Shown in pieces: positions 19,937-31,064 of a stretch of 64,000 nucleotides of DNA. Numbering within the stretch: the stretch's first letter is position 1; every line of letters starts with the position of its first letter. The notes under the pieces were generated by a model. It was given only the letters and a program-made list of their open reading frames with translations, made no database searches and was not told where the DNA came from. Source of the DNA: Drosophila miranda (taxonomy: Eukaryota > Arthropoda > Insecta > Diptera > Drosophilidae); assembly GCF_003369915.1 (NCBI RefSeq), contig NC_046676.1, forward strand, positions 17,342,001 to 17,406,000. The letters run 5' to 3'. The translations under genes were made by a program, and so were the position numbers.

Positions 19937-21000
19937 TTTCGAGTAATTCGACTATATATATTCGTATAATTCGACTCGTATAAGATAACGTTTGTGAGCT
20001 TAATTGTATTTGTTTACTCATCATAAAACGAATATTATTCTACCTCTCCCCTGACTAAGCACCTCTTCTCACTTCTCAATGTTCCAATATTGCCTATTCA
20101 TGACACTAACACAAGCCTACGTTTTGCAAACATATTCTATGCACACATGTATGTACATACATATATTTACAGGCCGCTGAGCTTACAAGTTTGAACAAGC
20201 TTAGATATGCTTTTAACGGCCGAAGCTTCGGCATGTGAAGCTTTTAAAGCTTTCCGACTGTGTTTATCCTACATACTGGGTTTACCTTTTAACTACTATT
20301 TAAATCTTTTAAAACATGGGTGCTCCGTCAAACTGGCTAATAAATACTTTACTTTATTAGCTGGCTTAATGCTGGCTTATACTCCTGTACGCCATGATTT
20401 AGGAAAAAATATCGTAGCCCGTTTGTAATGATTTTTGGCAGATATTTGGATAATAGAAGAAAGGTGATGGTTCTCGTGGGAAAGAACCCTGTACGTACAG
20501 ATGTATATATATACAATACACATATTGCCCGAACATTGTATAAGATTCAACGCTGTGTGATTTCCAACCATTTCTATTCTATGATCCACTGTACGTATGT
20601 ACAATGTACATCGTTATGCATAAAACATACCCTTGCACATACTTGACGAGCACTGGCTGTACAAAGTCACATAAATCATGTGGAAAGGTGAGCAAATATT
20701 GTGGCAGCCGTGGAGTAGGGCCGGGAGGGGGTTGGGGGCAGGCAGTAGTCGTAGTCCGACTAATCTGTGGCATTAATAAACAATCAGACAAAACTTAAAC
20801 TTGCAGCATTATGACGTCTTTGTGATAAGTATCAAATTGTTTGTTTTTTTTTTGTGGTATCTAATCTTATCTAATCTGAAGTTTAAAATCAGTTTAATCA
20901 CTGGCTGGGGCCGTGGGTGCCCTGTTTCCGTCCGTGGTTCGTGGCTCAGTGTCTGTTCAGAATCTCAATCTAGCAAGCAAGCAGCCCCAAATTCTCCCAA
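19937..21000. other. Intergenic region between the GstE1 remnant and GstE10
   Basis: AT-rich, with TACATA-type simple sequence near 20150-20170 and 20480-20610. It has no other GST fragment that I can see. It contains the GstE10 upstream region, where no clear TATA box was found. Confidence 0.55.
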
Positions 21001-21726
21001 ATGGTTCATCTAGTCCTCTATGGCACGGAGACGAGTCCACCGGTGCGGGCTGTCCTTCTGACGCTGCGCGCCCTGCAGCTGGAGCACGAGTTCCGGCGAC
21101 TGGACATGCAGGCCGGCGAGCACTTGGAGCCGGAACTGCTGCGCAAGAATCCACAGCACACAGTGCCGATGCTGGAGGATGGTGAGGCATGCATCTGGGA
21201 CTCCCACGCCATCATTGGCTATCTCGTGAACAAGTATGCCCAGGATGATGCCCTCTACCCCAAGGAACCGCTGCAGCGGGCGGTGGTGGATCAGCGTCTG
21301 CACTTCGAGACTGGTGTGCTCTTCCACGGCTGCTTTAAGCCGCTGCAGCGGGCCCTCTTCAAGGAGAATGATGCCCCCGAAGTTCCCAAGGACCGGATTG
21401 CCGATCTTCACGAAGCCTACGCCCATCTGGAGCGGTTTCTCGGCGAGAATCCTTACCTGGCCGGCGGCCAATTGACAATCGCCGACTTCAGTGTGGTCGC
21501 CACCGTGAGCACTCTGCACCTGAGCTATTGCCCCGTGGAAGGCGCCAAGTATCCCAAGCTGTCCGCCTGGCTGGCCCGCCTCTCCACCCTGCCCCACTAC
21601 GATGAGGACAACCTGCGTGGCGCCCGCCTGCTCGCCGAACGGGTCCGCGCCAAACTGCCCAAGCAGTTCGACAAGCTCTGGCAGAAGGCCTTCGAGGACA
21701 TCAAGAGCGGAGCCGGCAAGCAGTGA
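21001..21726 (+). CDS. GstE10: Epsilon-class glutathione S-transferase, GstE10
   Basis: Single exon, 241 aa, the only plus-strand GstE here. It starts MVHLVLYGTETSPPVRAVLL with Ser12, HTVP at 53-56 and D67-S68. It has the E10-specific long C-terminal extension KLPKQFDKLWQKAFEDI... ending GAGKQ, about 20 residues beyond other epsilon members. AATAAA at 21799-21804 follows the stop by 73 nt. Codon use is strongly GC3-biased. Divergent orientation from the E1/E2 side agrees with the E10-E1 arrangement remembered for melanogaster. Confidence 0.93.
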   Translation: MVHLVLYGTETSPPVRAVLLTLRALQLEHEFRRLDMQAGEHLEPELLRKNPQHTVPMLEDGEACIWDSHAIIGYLVNKYAQDDALYPKEPLQRAVVDQRLHFETGVLFHGCFKPLQRALFKENDAPEVPKDRIADLHEAYAHLERFLGENPYLAGGQLTIADFSVVATVSTLHLSYCPVEGAKYPKLSAWLARLSTLPHYDEDNLRGARLLAERVRAKLPKQFDKLWQKAFEDIKSGAGKQ

Positions 21727-23152
21727 GCGCACTCGTTGTGGTCCTCGGAAGTGGCTCCTCTTTGTTGATATACCTATACTATACCTGTACACGAGTCCAA
21801 ATAAAGTTCGCCTGTCCACTTTACTGCCTCCCCTGCCCGGTGCCCCTTGTCAGATGCACTTCCAATGGCAACACAGTCAAAAACTTTCAAACTTTTTTGC
21901 GCTCATTAAAATTATAAAAATTTTCCTCCTACAAAGCGACACAAAATACATAGAACCCGGGAGTGTGGGGCGGTCGTTGGGGTACGAATGAAAAGCGCAA
22001 AGTTTTCCTGCCGTGCCGTGTCGTGCATGCTGAAGTTGTTAAATCATAATTAATTTATGACGGCGCCATCCGCCGAGTCCGCTTCGCCCTCCCCACCCTC
22101 GTGGCGCCTCTTATCTACACTCAAGCCCCGGCCACAGCCCGAGACCCCGCTCACTCCCTCAAGGCACTCCATAGGCCGCTCCGTCGTTTAAAATACTCTT
22201 AAAAAGCAGCCCAACCCCGTCTACCTGCCTGGTGTAAGAAGTCCGATATTCAACCCCCAAGGAAATGAGCTAGCGATGCGCAGGTACAGTCTTCGCCCAC
22301 TCACGCGACTCACGGACCTCTGTACCCGATACCCGATGTGTAACCGATCCTATAGTACACTATGAACAGCTGATCGGGTTTCCTAGGGTGGGAGGCTAGC
22401 CGAAAATCAAAAACCCATGGAACCTGCTAAGATTCAGTACCATCAGTCATTGTTTACGAGTATAACTGACTATGATTCTCGCCGCTTTACTCGCATACCG
22501 ATAAAAAGAAAGTAAACTATCGTTACTATCAAACGATAAGTGCTGCGACCCCTCGTGCCATACCATGACATCTCTAGGACTTACGAGTACCTGCTGCGTT
22601 GGTCCTTTTGCCGCCTGGTTTTATGCGCCTCATTGCAGCTCCGACGCGACGTTTCCGAGGATGGTGGCAGGAAACTAATTGGTTTAATTTCAACTTTTAC
22701 TTTAGACCGACCTCCTGCTTGCTTCCCCTGTGCTGGGCCGTGTCCTGTCCATGACAACCCTGCCCTCGCCGCTCTCGCCGCTCTCTCCGCCTCTCCTTTT
22801 TGCCATGCCATTCGTTAAGTTTACTTTGCTTTACGCTTGGCCCCCGCCTCATCACTTTTTCGCTTTACTTCCTAGGTTTTTACTGCCTTCTTTTTGTGGG
22901 TCCGCATCCTTGCCTCCCCCTCTATTCCGCACCGAATCTACCCGGAAGGAGGCATGTTACGATTTTCTTTTGGGGCATCTGAAGAAAACTCAACCGAAAA
23001 CATTTCAAATTCCCCAACTTGAGCTTTCGCAAATATATAGTTTCGTTTGGGAACAGAATCCGCTTCCTAAATTATACCTTCCATAACTGGAATCACTATT
23101 TCTTTTTTATTCTTGAAATATAATTAATGAAGGAAACCACTTTCTTAAGTTC
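21727..23152. other. Convergent intergenic region of GstE10 and Idgf
   Basis: Begins with the GstE10 3' UTR (signal at 21799). The rest is C/T-rich, with no frame showing family similarity. TTTATT-type signals near 23106 (minus strand) would serve the Idgf gene. Confidence 0.55.
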
Positions 23153-24632
23153 CTATAGCCGATATTTGATACTCCTGAGAATAGGATACTTCTCGCCCGC
23201 GCACTGACCACGAAAGTCATCCAGGGACACGTCGTGGAAGGCCACTCCACCAAGGCCTTGAGCCTGGGCAAAGCCGGCCTTAATGGCCGCCGTTGTGGGG
23301 TCCTCGTAGCCCACCCACAAGCCATTCTCCCCAATATCATCTGCCGAGCGGTAGGCGTAGATGCCGAACCGCTTCGTGGGATCGCCCACCTTACGCAGGT
23401 GGGGCGCCTCCTTGTCCTGGGGCTGCTGCTGAAGCAGCTCACAAATTTCTGGCCAGCTGAGCAATCCGGGAATGCCAGTTTGTTTGCCAGCTGGAGCCGC
23501 TCCGTCCGCCGCCGGTATGGGCGGATAGCCAGTGATGCCGGAGTTCCTTGTCATGTTCCAGGAGCGCCCGTAGCTGGTAACGCCGATGTGCAGTTGGTCC
23601 GCCCTGGATGGGGATGTCTGGTTCAGCCAGTACTGGACCTGGTACTGCACGTTGTGTTTGGGATCGCGGTCGTACATGGCATACAGCGGGGCGGGCAGAT
23701 CCCCGACCTTGGGATCTCGTTCCGGTGTGTGGAAGTCATAGGTGCCCAGGTTGACAAAGTCCACGTGGTCGAGCACCGAGGCAACGTCGATGAAAACTGT
23801 GAAGGGGGGGATACATTCATTGGAAGTGGAAACGGACCCTGGTCTCAGTACTCACGCTCTGCGTCGACGTGGGGCAACATGCTGAGGGTTAAGAGTTTTC
23901 CACTGGGTTGCAAGTCCTTGCGCAACTCCCTCACAAGAGTGGCGAACTGTTCCTTGTGCTCCTGCGATTTGCTGTCCACCGAATCCGTACTGAACCATCC
24001 CCGGACCGCACTCCACGCCCGCTTGAGCACCCCTTGCTGCAGCTTGGGCCGGTTCGCGGGGAACTGCCAGGCCAGGTCCAGGCCATCGAAGCCATAATTG
24101 CTCAGTTCCGCCCCCACGCTCGCCCTGAAGCTACTCCGATGCTCCGGCTGCTCCAGCAAGCTCAAGTACTTGCTACTGTCTGCCGCGCCCTCGGCGCTAA
24201 GATCCCGATTTCCGCCCACCGAGAGGAGGAACCGAACGTGGGGAAACCTTTGGCGCAGGGCAGTTATTTGGCGGTAATGCTGGCGATTGTAGCTCAACTC
24301 CGGGTCGAGACTCTTGATCTTGTGGCTCTCCGCATCGATGCCCGCATAGCCGTAGACCAGAAAGTTGCAAAAATTGAGTGCAGGCTCCAGTTCAACGAGC
24401 GACAATTGTGCTGGACCTGCCAGAGAGAGAGAGAGAGAGAGACAGATGGAGAGACAGATAACCTCTGATCTGTTTGGCCCACAAAGATTAGAAGTCCCCA
24501 CTCACCTTCCCGCACAAAACTTGCCGCATCGTAGAAGCAAACCAGCTTCCCCACCTCGGCCAAGCTGCCGTGCAGCAGGCACAGGAAGGAGCCGAGCATT
24601 AGCGCTCTGTAGAAGACACTTTGGGGCAACAT
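23153..24632 (-). CDS. Idgf5: Imaginal disc growth factor (chitinase-like, catalytically inactive), Idgf5-like
   Basis: Exons 24632-24506, 24416-23856 and 23796-23153 (both introns phase 1, 89 and 59 nt) encode 443 aa, the family length. A signal peptide spans about 1-25 (cleavage before EVGKLVCFYD). The glycosyl-hydrolase-18 fold motifs are KLVCFYD (29-35), FLLSVGG (105-111) and FDGLDLAWQFP (152-162). In that last motif the catalytic Glu of chitinases is Gln160, as in Idgfs, so no chitinase activity is expected. The protein is secreted, and fly Idgfs promote imaginal cell growth, cuticle integrity and wound or immune responses. Identity as Idgf5 rests on its position next to GstE10 and on overall resemblance. 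The first intron's pyrimidine tract includes a (CT)n microsatellite at the acceptor. Confidence 0.85.
24421..24441 (-). repeat. (GA/CT)n microsatellite at an Idgf splice acceptor
   Basis: A GA tract on the plus strand (CT on the transcript) abuts the acceptor AG at 24418-24417 in the first Idgf intron and so forms its polypyrimidine tract. Length variation here would alter the tract directly. Confidence 0.7.
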
Positions 24633-25941
24633 GATTTTCCAAACCTCTGTCCAGCGTGAAGATCTATTGCAAACTGATCAGGGACTGAGGTTTGTTATGA
24701 TGATCCCCGGTCACAGCTGGAAAGCTTCGCCAAAACAAGGCGGGCTGATAAGAGGGTACGGGTACTCTGGGTGGTGTTCTGGGTTTTGATTTCTGCCCAG
24801 AATTGTTTTTGAAAAGCAATAAGCTTTTCAAATTATTCTCCATGATAATTGATACAATTTTTCACCCGCTGAAACCAATCATCAAAGCTCTTTTCCCCTC
24901 CTCTCAAATCCCCAATTTAAGACCAGTAATACACGCCTACATCCAGGCCAAACGAACAACCCCTATGAGAGAGAGGAGAGGGGAGTGGATACGTCACTTC
25001 CACTTCCATGGCTCAACGCCCACCTTAGGCATAACGCTACCGATTCACCGGGCACAATAATGTCTGTTCGAGCTCGTAGCGCTTAAACACATTAAAGCTC
25101 TCAACTACAGCAACAGCAACAGCAACAGCATGAGGATTTGTCACTCCGCATGACCTGGCCAGAGCAACACAACACCACAGGAGTCGGGGTCACCACTCAG
25201 ACATGGACGAGTGAGTGTCCATGGCCGGTGCCTCCACCGCCTCACATCTCTTGCCTTCGCAGTTGATTAGCTACGTTACTCAAGGGGTGGCATAAGTAAG
25301 CCCTGTGCGGGGAAACCTGAAACAGGTGTGCACTCTCTGGTCAGCTTTTACTTGGGTGGGCGGAAAAGTCCACCCAATTGTGGTTAGGAAAATGCTAACT
25401 CTTTAGGAAATTACTATTTCGAGCGGAGGCCAGCTGGGCGTTTTCCTAATTCCCAATGAGACCTGACATAATTTGGGGCTCTTCTAATGTGTTTATTTTA
25501 TTGGCTTGAAATTTGGAAAAACGACACGGCAGAATTGTTATTTAAACTTCACTTTTGCACCCCTGAGAAAGTCAACACCGTCATTAAATTTATGAACAGG
25601 GCAAGGCCATTTAGCTATGCCATAAAGCCAAATGGTAAGAACTATAAAACTAACGAAGGCAAAAACAAGTAGAACTCAGGAGGCGGAGGATCCACAGAAA
25701 GATACACTACAAAGTTCGGCATCCAATTCAAATTTGGCACATTCTCTGCAAGGGTCTTTATAAGTAGTTCTTGGATGTATGGACGAATCATGTATAAAGA
25801 GGAAAATCAACTTCAAATATGAAAAACCACAACCAATAGAGTGCACAGTATCTTTCAAATGCTTCCCAAAACACACGCGGGAAGGTGGATACTCAATGGA
25901 TCAATGGATACTCTATTTAAGTGGACACACGCACAGAAAAA
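24633..25941. other. Idgf upstream region
   Basis: No coding region supported. Contains a CAACAG triplet array near 25102-25128. No clear TATA box is seen upstream of the Idgf ATG. Confidence 0.5.
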
Positions 25942-27051
25942 AACGAGGGGGAACGTTGTGAGTTGCGGTTATACCCGATACTAAGTCAGTATGGCTCTCC
26001 TCCGGCAGACGCCGCTAATATTAAACGACACGAAAAAGAGAGAGACAGAAAATCAGTCTGAGCGTGACGTCGGTGGCTGCGTAGCCACTGCAAATTGATT
26101 TGTTCCTATTGGCTATAAAAATGATCTGATCTGATCCAGATTCAGCAATCTGATAGATATGGTCATTATCTATGATTCTGCGTTTTTAGTTTTCTCGAAT
26201 GTGCAATATTGTGGATGCAACAGATTTTCGTTTTTTGTGGGGGCGGAAGGGGGTGGGGCGAAATTCTGAGATATACGTTTTATAGTGAGATCTAACAGAA
26301 GTGCGGATACCAAATTTGGTTACTCTAGCCTTAATAGTCTCTGAGATTTGTGGATGCCCCAGATTTTCGTCCTTTGCGGGGGCGGAAGGGGGTGTGGCGA
26401 AATTTGGACACGAAACGGTCAAGGTCCGATATCACAGGAGTGTGGATACCAAATTTGGTTGCTCTAGCTTTTATAGTCTCTGAGATCTAGGCGCTAATGT
26501 TTTACTCTAAGCAAAGCCGCCTATGCTACGTGTGGGTTAGAGAGAGACAGGGCGAGAAAAAATGAAATTGTTTTCTTGATGCTGGCTATAATAATAATAC
26601 GATCCAATTCAGATTCCGCAGTCTTAAAGATATGGTCATTCTCTACAATTCTACGTTTTTGGTTTTCTCATATCTTTAAAATTGTGGATGCCTCAGATTT
26701 TCGTCCTTTGTGGGGGCGGAAGTGGGCGGGGCGAAGTTTTGAAATATTTTTGTAGCAGTGACATATCACAGAAGTCTGGATCCAAAACATCGTTGCTCTA
26801 GCTCTTATAGTCTTTGAGCACTAGGCGCTGAAGGGGACGGACAGACGGACGGACGGACGGACGGACGGACGGACGGACGGACGGACGGACAGACGGACAG
26901 ACAGACAGGGCTAAATCGACTCGGCTATTGATGCTGATCAAGAATATATATACTTTATGGGGTCGGAAACGATTCCTTCTGGACGTTACACACATCCACT
27001 TTTACCACAAATCTAATATACCCCAATACTCATTTTGAGTATCGGGTATAA
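25942..27051 (+). mobile_element. HINE / DINE-1-type non-autonomous Helitron, copy 1
   Basis: A 1110-bp element without coding capacity. Near its left end is TATACCCGATACT and at its right end AGTATCGGGTATA, perfect 13-nt inverted repeats. Internally it carries the conserved block GGTCGGAAACGATTCCTTCT and a GGAC/AGAC tetranucleotide array (about 26836-26907). This is the structure of the Drosophila INE-1/DINE-1/mini-me/ISY group of Helentron-derived elements. It is almost identical to copy 2 (31880-32989). It lacks about 20 nt near the left end (around 25965) and has about 20 nt more (five units) in the array. Near-identity indicates recent activity or recent duplication. Confidence 0.8.
26836..26907 (+). 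repeat. GGAC/AGAC tetranucleotide array within HINE copy 1
   Basis: Tandem GACG/GACA units (GTCY on the other strand), the microsatellite intrinsic to mini-me/DINE-1 elements. It is about 20 nt longer than the array in copy 2. Confidence 0.9.
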
Positions 27052-28627
27052 TAAATAAGTAATAGCTTAAGCTTTAAGAGGCGTTCAGCTAATGCCTGAA
27101 GGTGGGGCAAACGTTCCCTAGAAAGTCTTTAATACCTGAATACCCTTTTGACGGGGGGATTAACTTTGCCGAGTGACATGTGGCAGCTTCCCGCCACACC
27201 GCAATGTAATTAAATTGTTAACGCACACGTGTCCACCATGCGTACGTCCACACAAAGATACAAATAATACTCGTGCACGTGGAGACTCACATGCATCTGT
27301 GTGGGCTTCCGAAAGCATACGCCACTCTCCTCTCTCTACCCCACGCACAGACGAGCCGGTAATCCACTGTGAGTGGAAGTTGTTTGAGAGAGCTAAACCC
27401 TTTCTGAAGGGAAAGGGATCCAAACTCACGGGCAGCCCTCCCCAGAACTCACCAATACCACTCGAAGAAATTTTGCACGGAACCCTTGAAGGCCTTTCAG
27501 TCTGTTTTAAAGCAAACTAAAACTTAGTTCAGACTATCACAACATATATTTCTGAGAAGCATCGAAATATATCGTATACAAAGATAGAGTATCAGGCTTC
27601 GGCCTCCTGGCTGTCTGCTCTTTTTTTGAATCATTCGCTTAATTGCCAACAATGTGAGCCAACTCATACGGACGGACAGGAACTTTTGCCGGAAAAGTTA
27701 ATTCGACCGCAGACACGTCCATTTACGAGTACCTTCTGCGGCGGAACTTACACATACTCCTGCCACAGCACTTACACAGACGTAATTGAACCAGTTCAAT
27801 TTGGGCTCTTAGAGTCCTCCCAGTAGTTTTTAAAGTTTAACGAACTAAACTTTCGTAAATAGTTTTTGTTTATTTTTGAAAGGGGGAGAACCCATTTTAA
27901 GCTGCCGTTTTACGGAGCCTTAGAAGCTTAGAGCTTGGTTGATGAGTACTAAAATTCCGGTATTTAAGGGAGTACAAACAATAAACCTACGTATATGTAA
28001 CATATACACATAATCACCCGGCAAACCATTTGCCGTAGTACTATTTAGAATCAGGCATTGAATCAGCTAATGGTCTTTAAGAACAGATTTGAATCTAGAT
28101 CCGTGCAATGAGCCATTCAATGATTCTGATGGTGTCTCAATTATAGGTAGCAGCACTTTTCCCAATGAGACATACCAATGTGGACCAATCAGCAATTTCG
28201 GATAAGCGGATAGCCGAATGCGAGACGAAGCGGATGTAAATGCTCGATTCAGAAATGAAAACGGAACGTTTTCTGCCCATTATTTGCAGCACAGTGTATC
28301 AGATGCATCGCTATATATATTTGACAAGTGCTCAAAAGATCATTCCGAGTTCATCGCCTGCGAATATTCAAATATACGTGTAACCCGAATCAAATCAAGA
28401 CGCAGTGAAGCTATCAGCAATGGCCTCAGGCACAGCACATGGAAATCAAGTACATAATGCATTTCAATATACCCAGATAGTACTAGCTACATATTTACAT
28501 GTGTATATAATATGAAAATTGCGCATTTCACTGTTGATTGGTAGCGCCAGATGAGGTTATAAAAGAGACCTGTTCGCGCCGAACGTCAGATTAGTTGCCG
28601 CCAAGTAGCACCGGAATCAATTACAAC
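27052..28627. other. Region between HINE copy 1 and the first Bomanin
   Basis: No gene supported. At the right end TATAAAAG (28558-28565) lies 63-70 nt before the first BomS ATG. A kappaB-like GGGAAAAGTG on the minus strand (28154-28163) is some 400 bp upstream of that TATA. Confidence 0.5.
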
Positions 28628-28813
28628 ATGAAGTGGCTGTCGATTGCCTTCGTTCTGGGCCTTTTGGCCCTGGCTAGCGGTGAGTGGGAGGCCCCGTACT
28701 GAGGATTCCCGTACTAAGCAAGGATTTCTTTTCTATGTCTAGCCAACCCCCTGAGTCCCGGCAACGTGATCATCAACGGCGACTGCAAAGTTTGCAACAT
28801 ACGAGGCGATTAA
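28628..28813 (+). CDS. Short Bomanin (BomS), IM1-type immune peptide
   Basis: Exons 28628-28679 and 28743-28813 (63-nt intron, phase 1) encode a 40-aa precursor: signal peptide [18 protein letters not shown], short proregion NPLSP, and mature peptide [17 protein letters not shown]. That is the 16-17-residue Bomanin domain with its C-x-x-C pair. Bomanins are secreted from fat body into haemolymph on Toll activation and are needed for resistance to fungi and Gram-positive bacteria. TATAAAAG stands at 28558-28565 and a run of overlapping AATAAA signals begins at about 28830. The exact melanogaster counterpart cannot be assigned because short Bomanins are nearly interchangeable in sequence. Confidence 0.92.
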
Positions 28814-29690
28814 GTCGTGAATCATGAAAAAAATAAAATAAAACAAACAAAATACATTTCTGGTGCAGTTTATTTAGCTATTCTTTTGGCCAGTCTGCAT
28901 CCAGTGCATCACCAACAGCTTCTTCCCGTTTGCTTCCACCAAGGTCCATGTATTATAGTGGTATCAGACGTCAGCGGGGTTGCTGTGGAAATAGAAAAAG
29001 ATTCCAAGTTAAGGATTACTAAGGCCAGAATTTGGTTGAGGTAGACACCAAAAATGTGTTGGCAAAACCCAACGACGATCATAGATAGCCATACGTTTAC
29101 TTGTATGGCGGGCAAAGTCAAATCGGATTGGGAAATACCCCACGAAATGAACTTTTCCAATAGATAAGCCGCTGTACGTACTACTTTAAAGCAAATAGAG
29201 AAGAACCTCGTAATACGTTCATCTGTATCCCCCCTGTCCCTGAACCGCAAACCATGTCAGATAGAGACCATCTCAATTGGTCATTTTTGGGCAGTACTGC
29301 AAGGCTATCAGCCTTTATTATCAGCATTTCTGCTGGACATATGTAAATGCATACATTCCATAAGTACATACGAAATATACCAGCATCTTGGGGTATACCC
29401 TCGTTTATCAGTGAACAATTGTTGGTTGGAATTCGAAAGGATAATATGAGTATTACTTGGTTGGGTTGGGTTTCGTTGGGCCATTTTCTCAAAAAACACT
29501 ACTATTTGTAATTAATCCTAAATTTAGTAGGATTTCTTCAGGTTTCCAATGCTTTCCAACAAGGTATCCCAGAATACCAGAAAGGGCTCAAAAAGGCTTT
29601 GAGAGCTGTATCTCCCAGTCAATTATTTTCCACCCAAAATCTTTTTACAATGGAAACTTTATTTATATATTAATTTTATTAGACATTTAA
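28814..29690. other. Spacer between two Bomanin genes
   Basis: Begins with the polyadenylation signals of the preceding gene. TTTATT at 29658-29663 serves the tailed Bomanin on the minus strand. I see no gene in between. Confidence 0.55.
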
Positions 29691-29988
29691 CTAGCTGCAA
29701 AGATGATATAGTACTCCAAATACCATGGCTCCAGAAGTAAGGGCGTACGACATTGCCCCTGAACGGGGTTCCACGGGAATAACGATGGACTCGTCGCCAT
29801 CTGGTCGATTGCAATCAATGCACTTCCCATTGATATACACCTTGCCGGGCGTGGCTGCAATTAGACAAAGAGAGTTGTTTCCTCTTAATAGAGATGTCAC
29901 GTCACCCACTGGAATATCAATTACCGTTAACCACAGCCAGAAGGCAGCAAAGAAGCAGCACTGCTGAGGCAAGTCCGATCGATTTCAT
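29691..29988 (-). CDS. Tailed Bomanin (BomT-type)
   Basis: Exons 29988-29925 and 29854-29691 (70-nt intron, phase 1) encode 75 aa. The signal peptide is MKSIGLASAVLLLCCLLAVVNG/A; the mature part starts TPGKVYINGKCIDCNRP and continues with a tail of about 40 residues, DGDESIVIPVEPRSGAMSYA... ending VLYHLCS. The K-V-Y-I-N-G-x-C-x-x-C core is the Bomanin domain, and the C-terminal extension defines the tailed class. Unusually, the tail is hydrophobic at its end and carries a third cysteine, so an odd Cys is available for pairing. TATAAAAG (minus; plus 30047-30054) lies about 59 nt upstream of the ATG. Secretion and Toll control are inferred from the family. Confidence 0.85.
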
Positions 29989-30869
29989 GCTCGGTTCGGG
30001 GCTGGGCTTGAACGGAATCTGTTTCCAAACAGACGAATGCCTTGTTCTTTTATATTGAAACTGACTATAGTATTGATCTATATTCAAGCGAATACATATG
30101 TACATCTATGTATTAATCGTACATATGTACATATATAAAGAAAGTTCCCTAGAAACGTTGTGAGTCGCTGCCACGGCCGCGACGCTACATTTATACTCAG
30201 TCAGTATGGCTCTCCTCCGTCAGAGGGCACACACATTCACGACGAAGAGTGTGTGAGAGATAGACACTGCACATTGATCTGTTCCTTCTGGCTATTACAA
30301 TAATTCGATCTGATCCAGATTTTGCAGTCTGCTAGACATGCTATATATTGTTTTTTCGTATCTTCAAAATTGTGGATGCCACAGATTTTAGTTCCTTGTG
30401 GTTCAGTGTGATATCACAGGAGTCTAGATAGTTGCTGTAGCTCTAATAGTCTCTGAGAACTAAGCGTCAAGCAAGACGGACAGACAGACCTGGCTCTATC
30501 AACTGGTCATTGTAGTATATATATACTTTATTCAGTCCAATACGCTTCCTTCTGAGCGTTACACACAGCCATTTTCTGCACAAACCTAATATACCCCTAT
30601 ATTATTTTCGAGGTTGGGGTATAAACACACACAGTGTATTAAAATGGAATAGCTGAATATGTTACTAGTTAATTGTATTGAAAAAGTTCTAACCACAACT
30701 AAAAACCAACTACAAAAACTTTCCCTCATCAAATAATAATAATAGTATAGATACGATTTCATTTTAAAATATTTTTTATTCGTTTAGAAATTCAGTTTAA
30801 GGCTTAAGACATTATATTATGTGGCGGTGTGTTGTGTTCCGTCGTCCAATCCCTCCGACTGCGACTACC
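29989..30869. other. Spacer containing the decayed HINE copy and a Bomanin 3' end
   Basis: Holds the TATA box of the tailed Bomanin (30047-30054), the old HINE fragment (30154-30624), and TTTATT at 30775-30780 for the next minus-strand Bomanin. No other gene. Confidence 0.55.
30154..30624 (+). mobile_element. Decayed HINE / DINE-1-type element, copy 3
   Basis: About 470 bp with clear but imperfect similarity to copies 1 and 2. It starts AACGTTGTGAGTCGCTGCC and keeps GTCAGTATGGCTCTCCTCCG and GTTACACACAGCCATTTTCT. The GACGGACAGACAGAC array is reduced to a few units, and the end is AATATACCCC...GGGGTATAA. It has large internal deletions and a scattered substitution load, so it is much older than the other two. 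Confidence 0.75.
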
Positions 30870-31064
30870 TTAAGCCCTCACATTGCACGTGCGGCAGTCG
30901 CCGTTGATGATGACATTTCCGGGGTTCAGTGGCGTGGCTACACACACAGAGAAATATTATAATTTAATTAAATTTAAATACACTTTTATATATTTTTGTC
31001 TCAACTCACCGTTAGCCAGAGCCGCCATCAGGCCCAGGACAAAGGCAAGCGAAAGGAATTTCAT
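30870..31064 (-). CDS. Short Bomanin (BomS), IM1/IM3-type immune peptide
   Basis: Exons 31064-31010 and 30937-30870 (72-nt intron, phase 1) encode a 40-aa precursor: signal peptide MKFLSLAFVLGLMAALANA, proregion TPLNP and mature [16 protein letters not shown] with the CxxC. TATAAAAG on the minus strand (plus 31132-31139) is about 70 nt upstream. A perfect kappaB site GGGAATTTCC (31228-31237) lies about 90 bp beyond the TATA box, the layout expected for Dif/Dorsal induction. AATAAA (TTTATT 30775-30780) is 90 nt past the stop. Confidence 0.92.

Noticed and set aside
21010-21819. 269-codon antisense frame over GstE10
   Set aside because: Shadow of the GC3-rich sense gene; no independent evidence.
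26186-26422. A 78-codon minus-strand frame that recurs identically at 32144-32380
   Set aside because: It is identical only because it lies in both HINE copies, which are noncoding; no start context, domain or splice support.
26836-26907. Regular short repeats as a CRISPR-like array
   Set aside because: Tetranucleotide microsatellite without spacers in a eukaryotic transposon.
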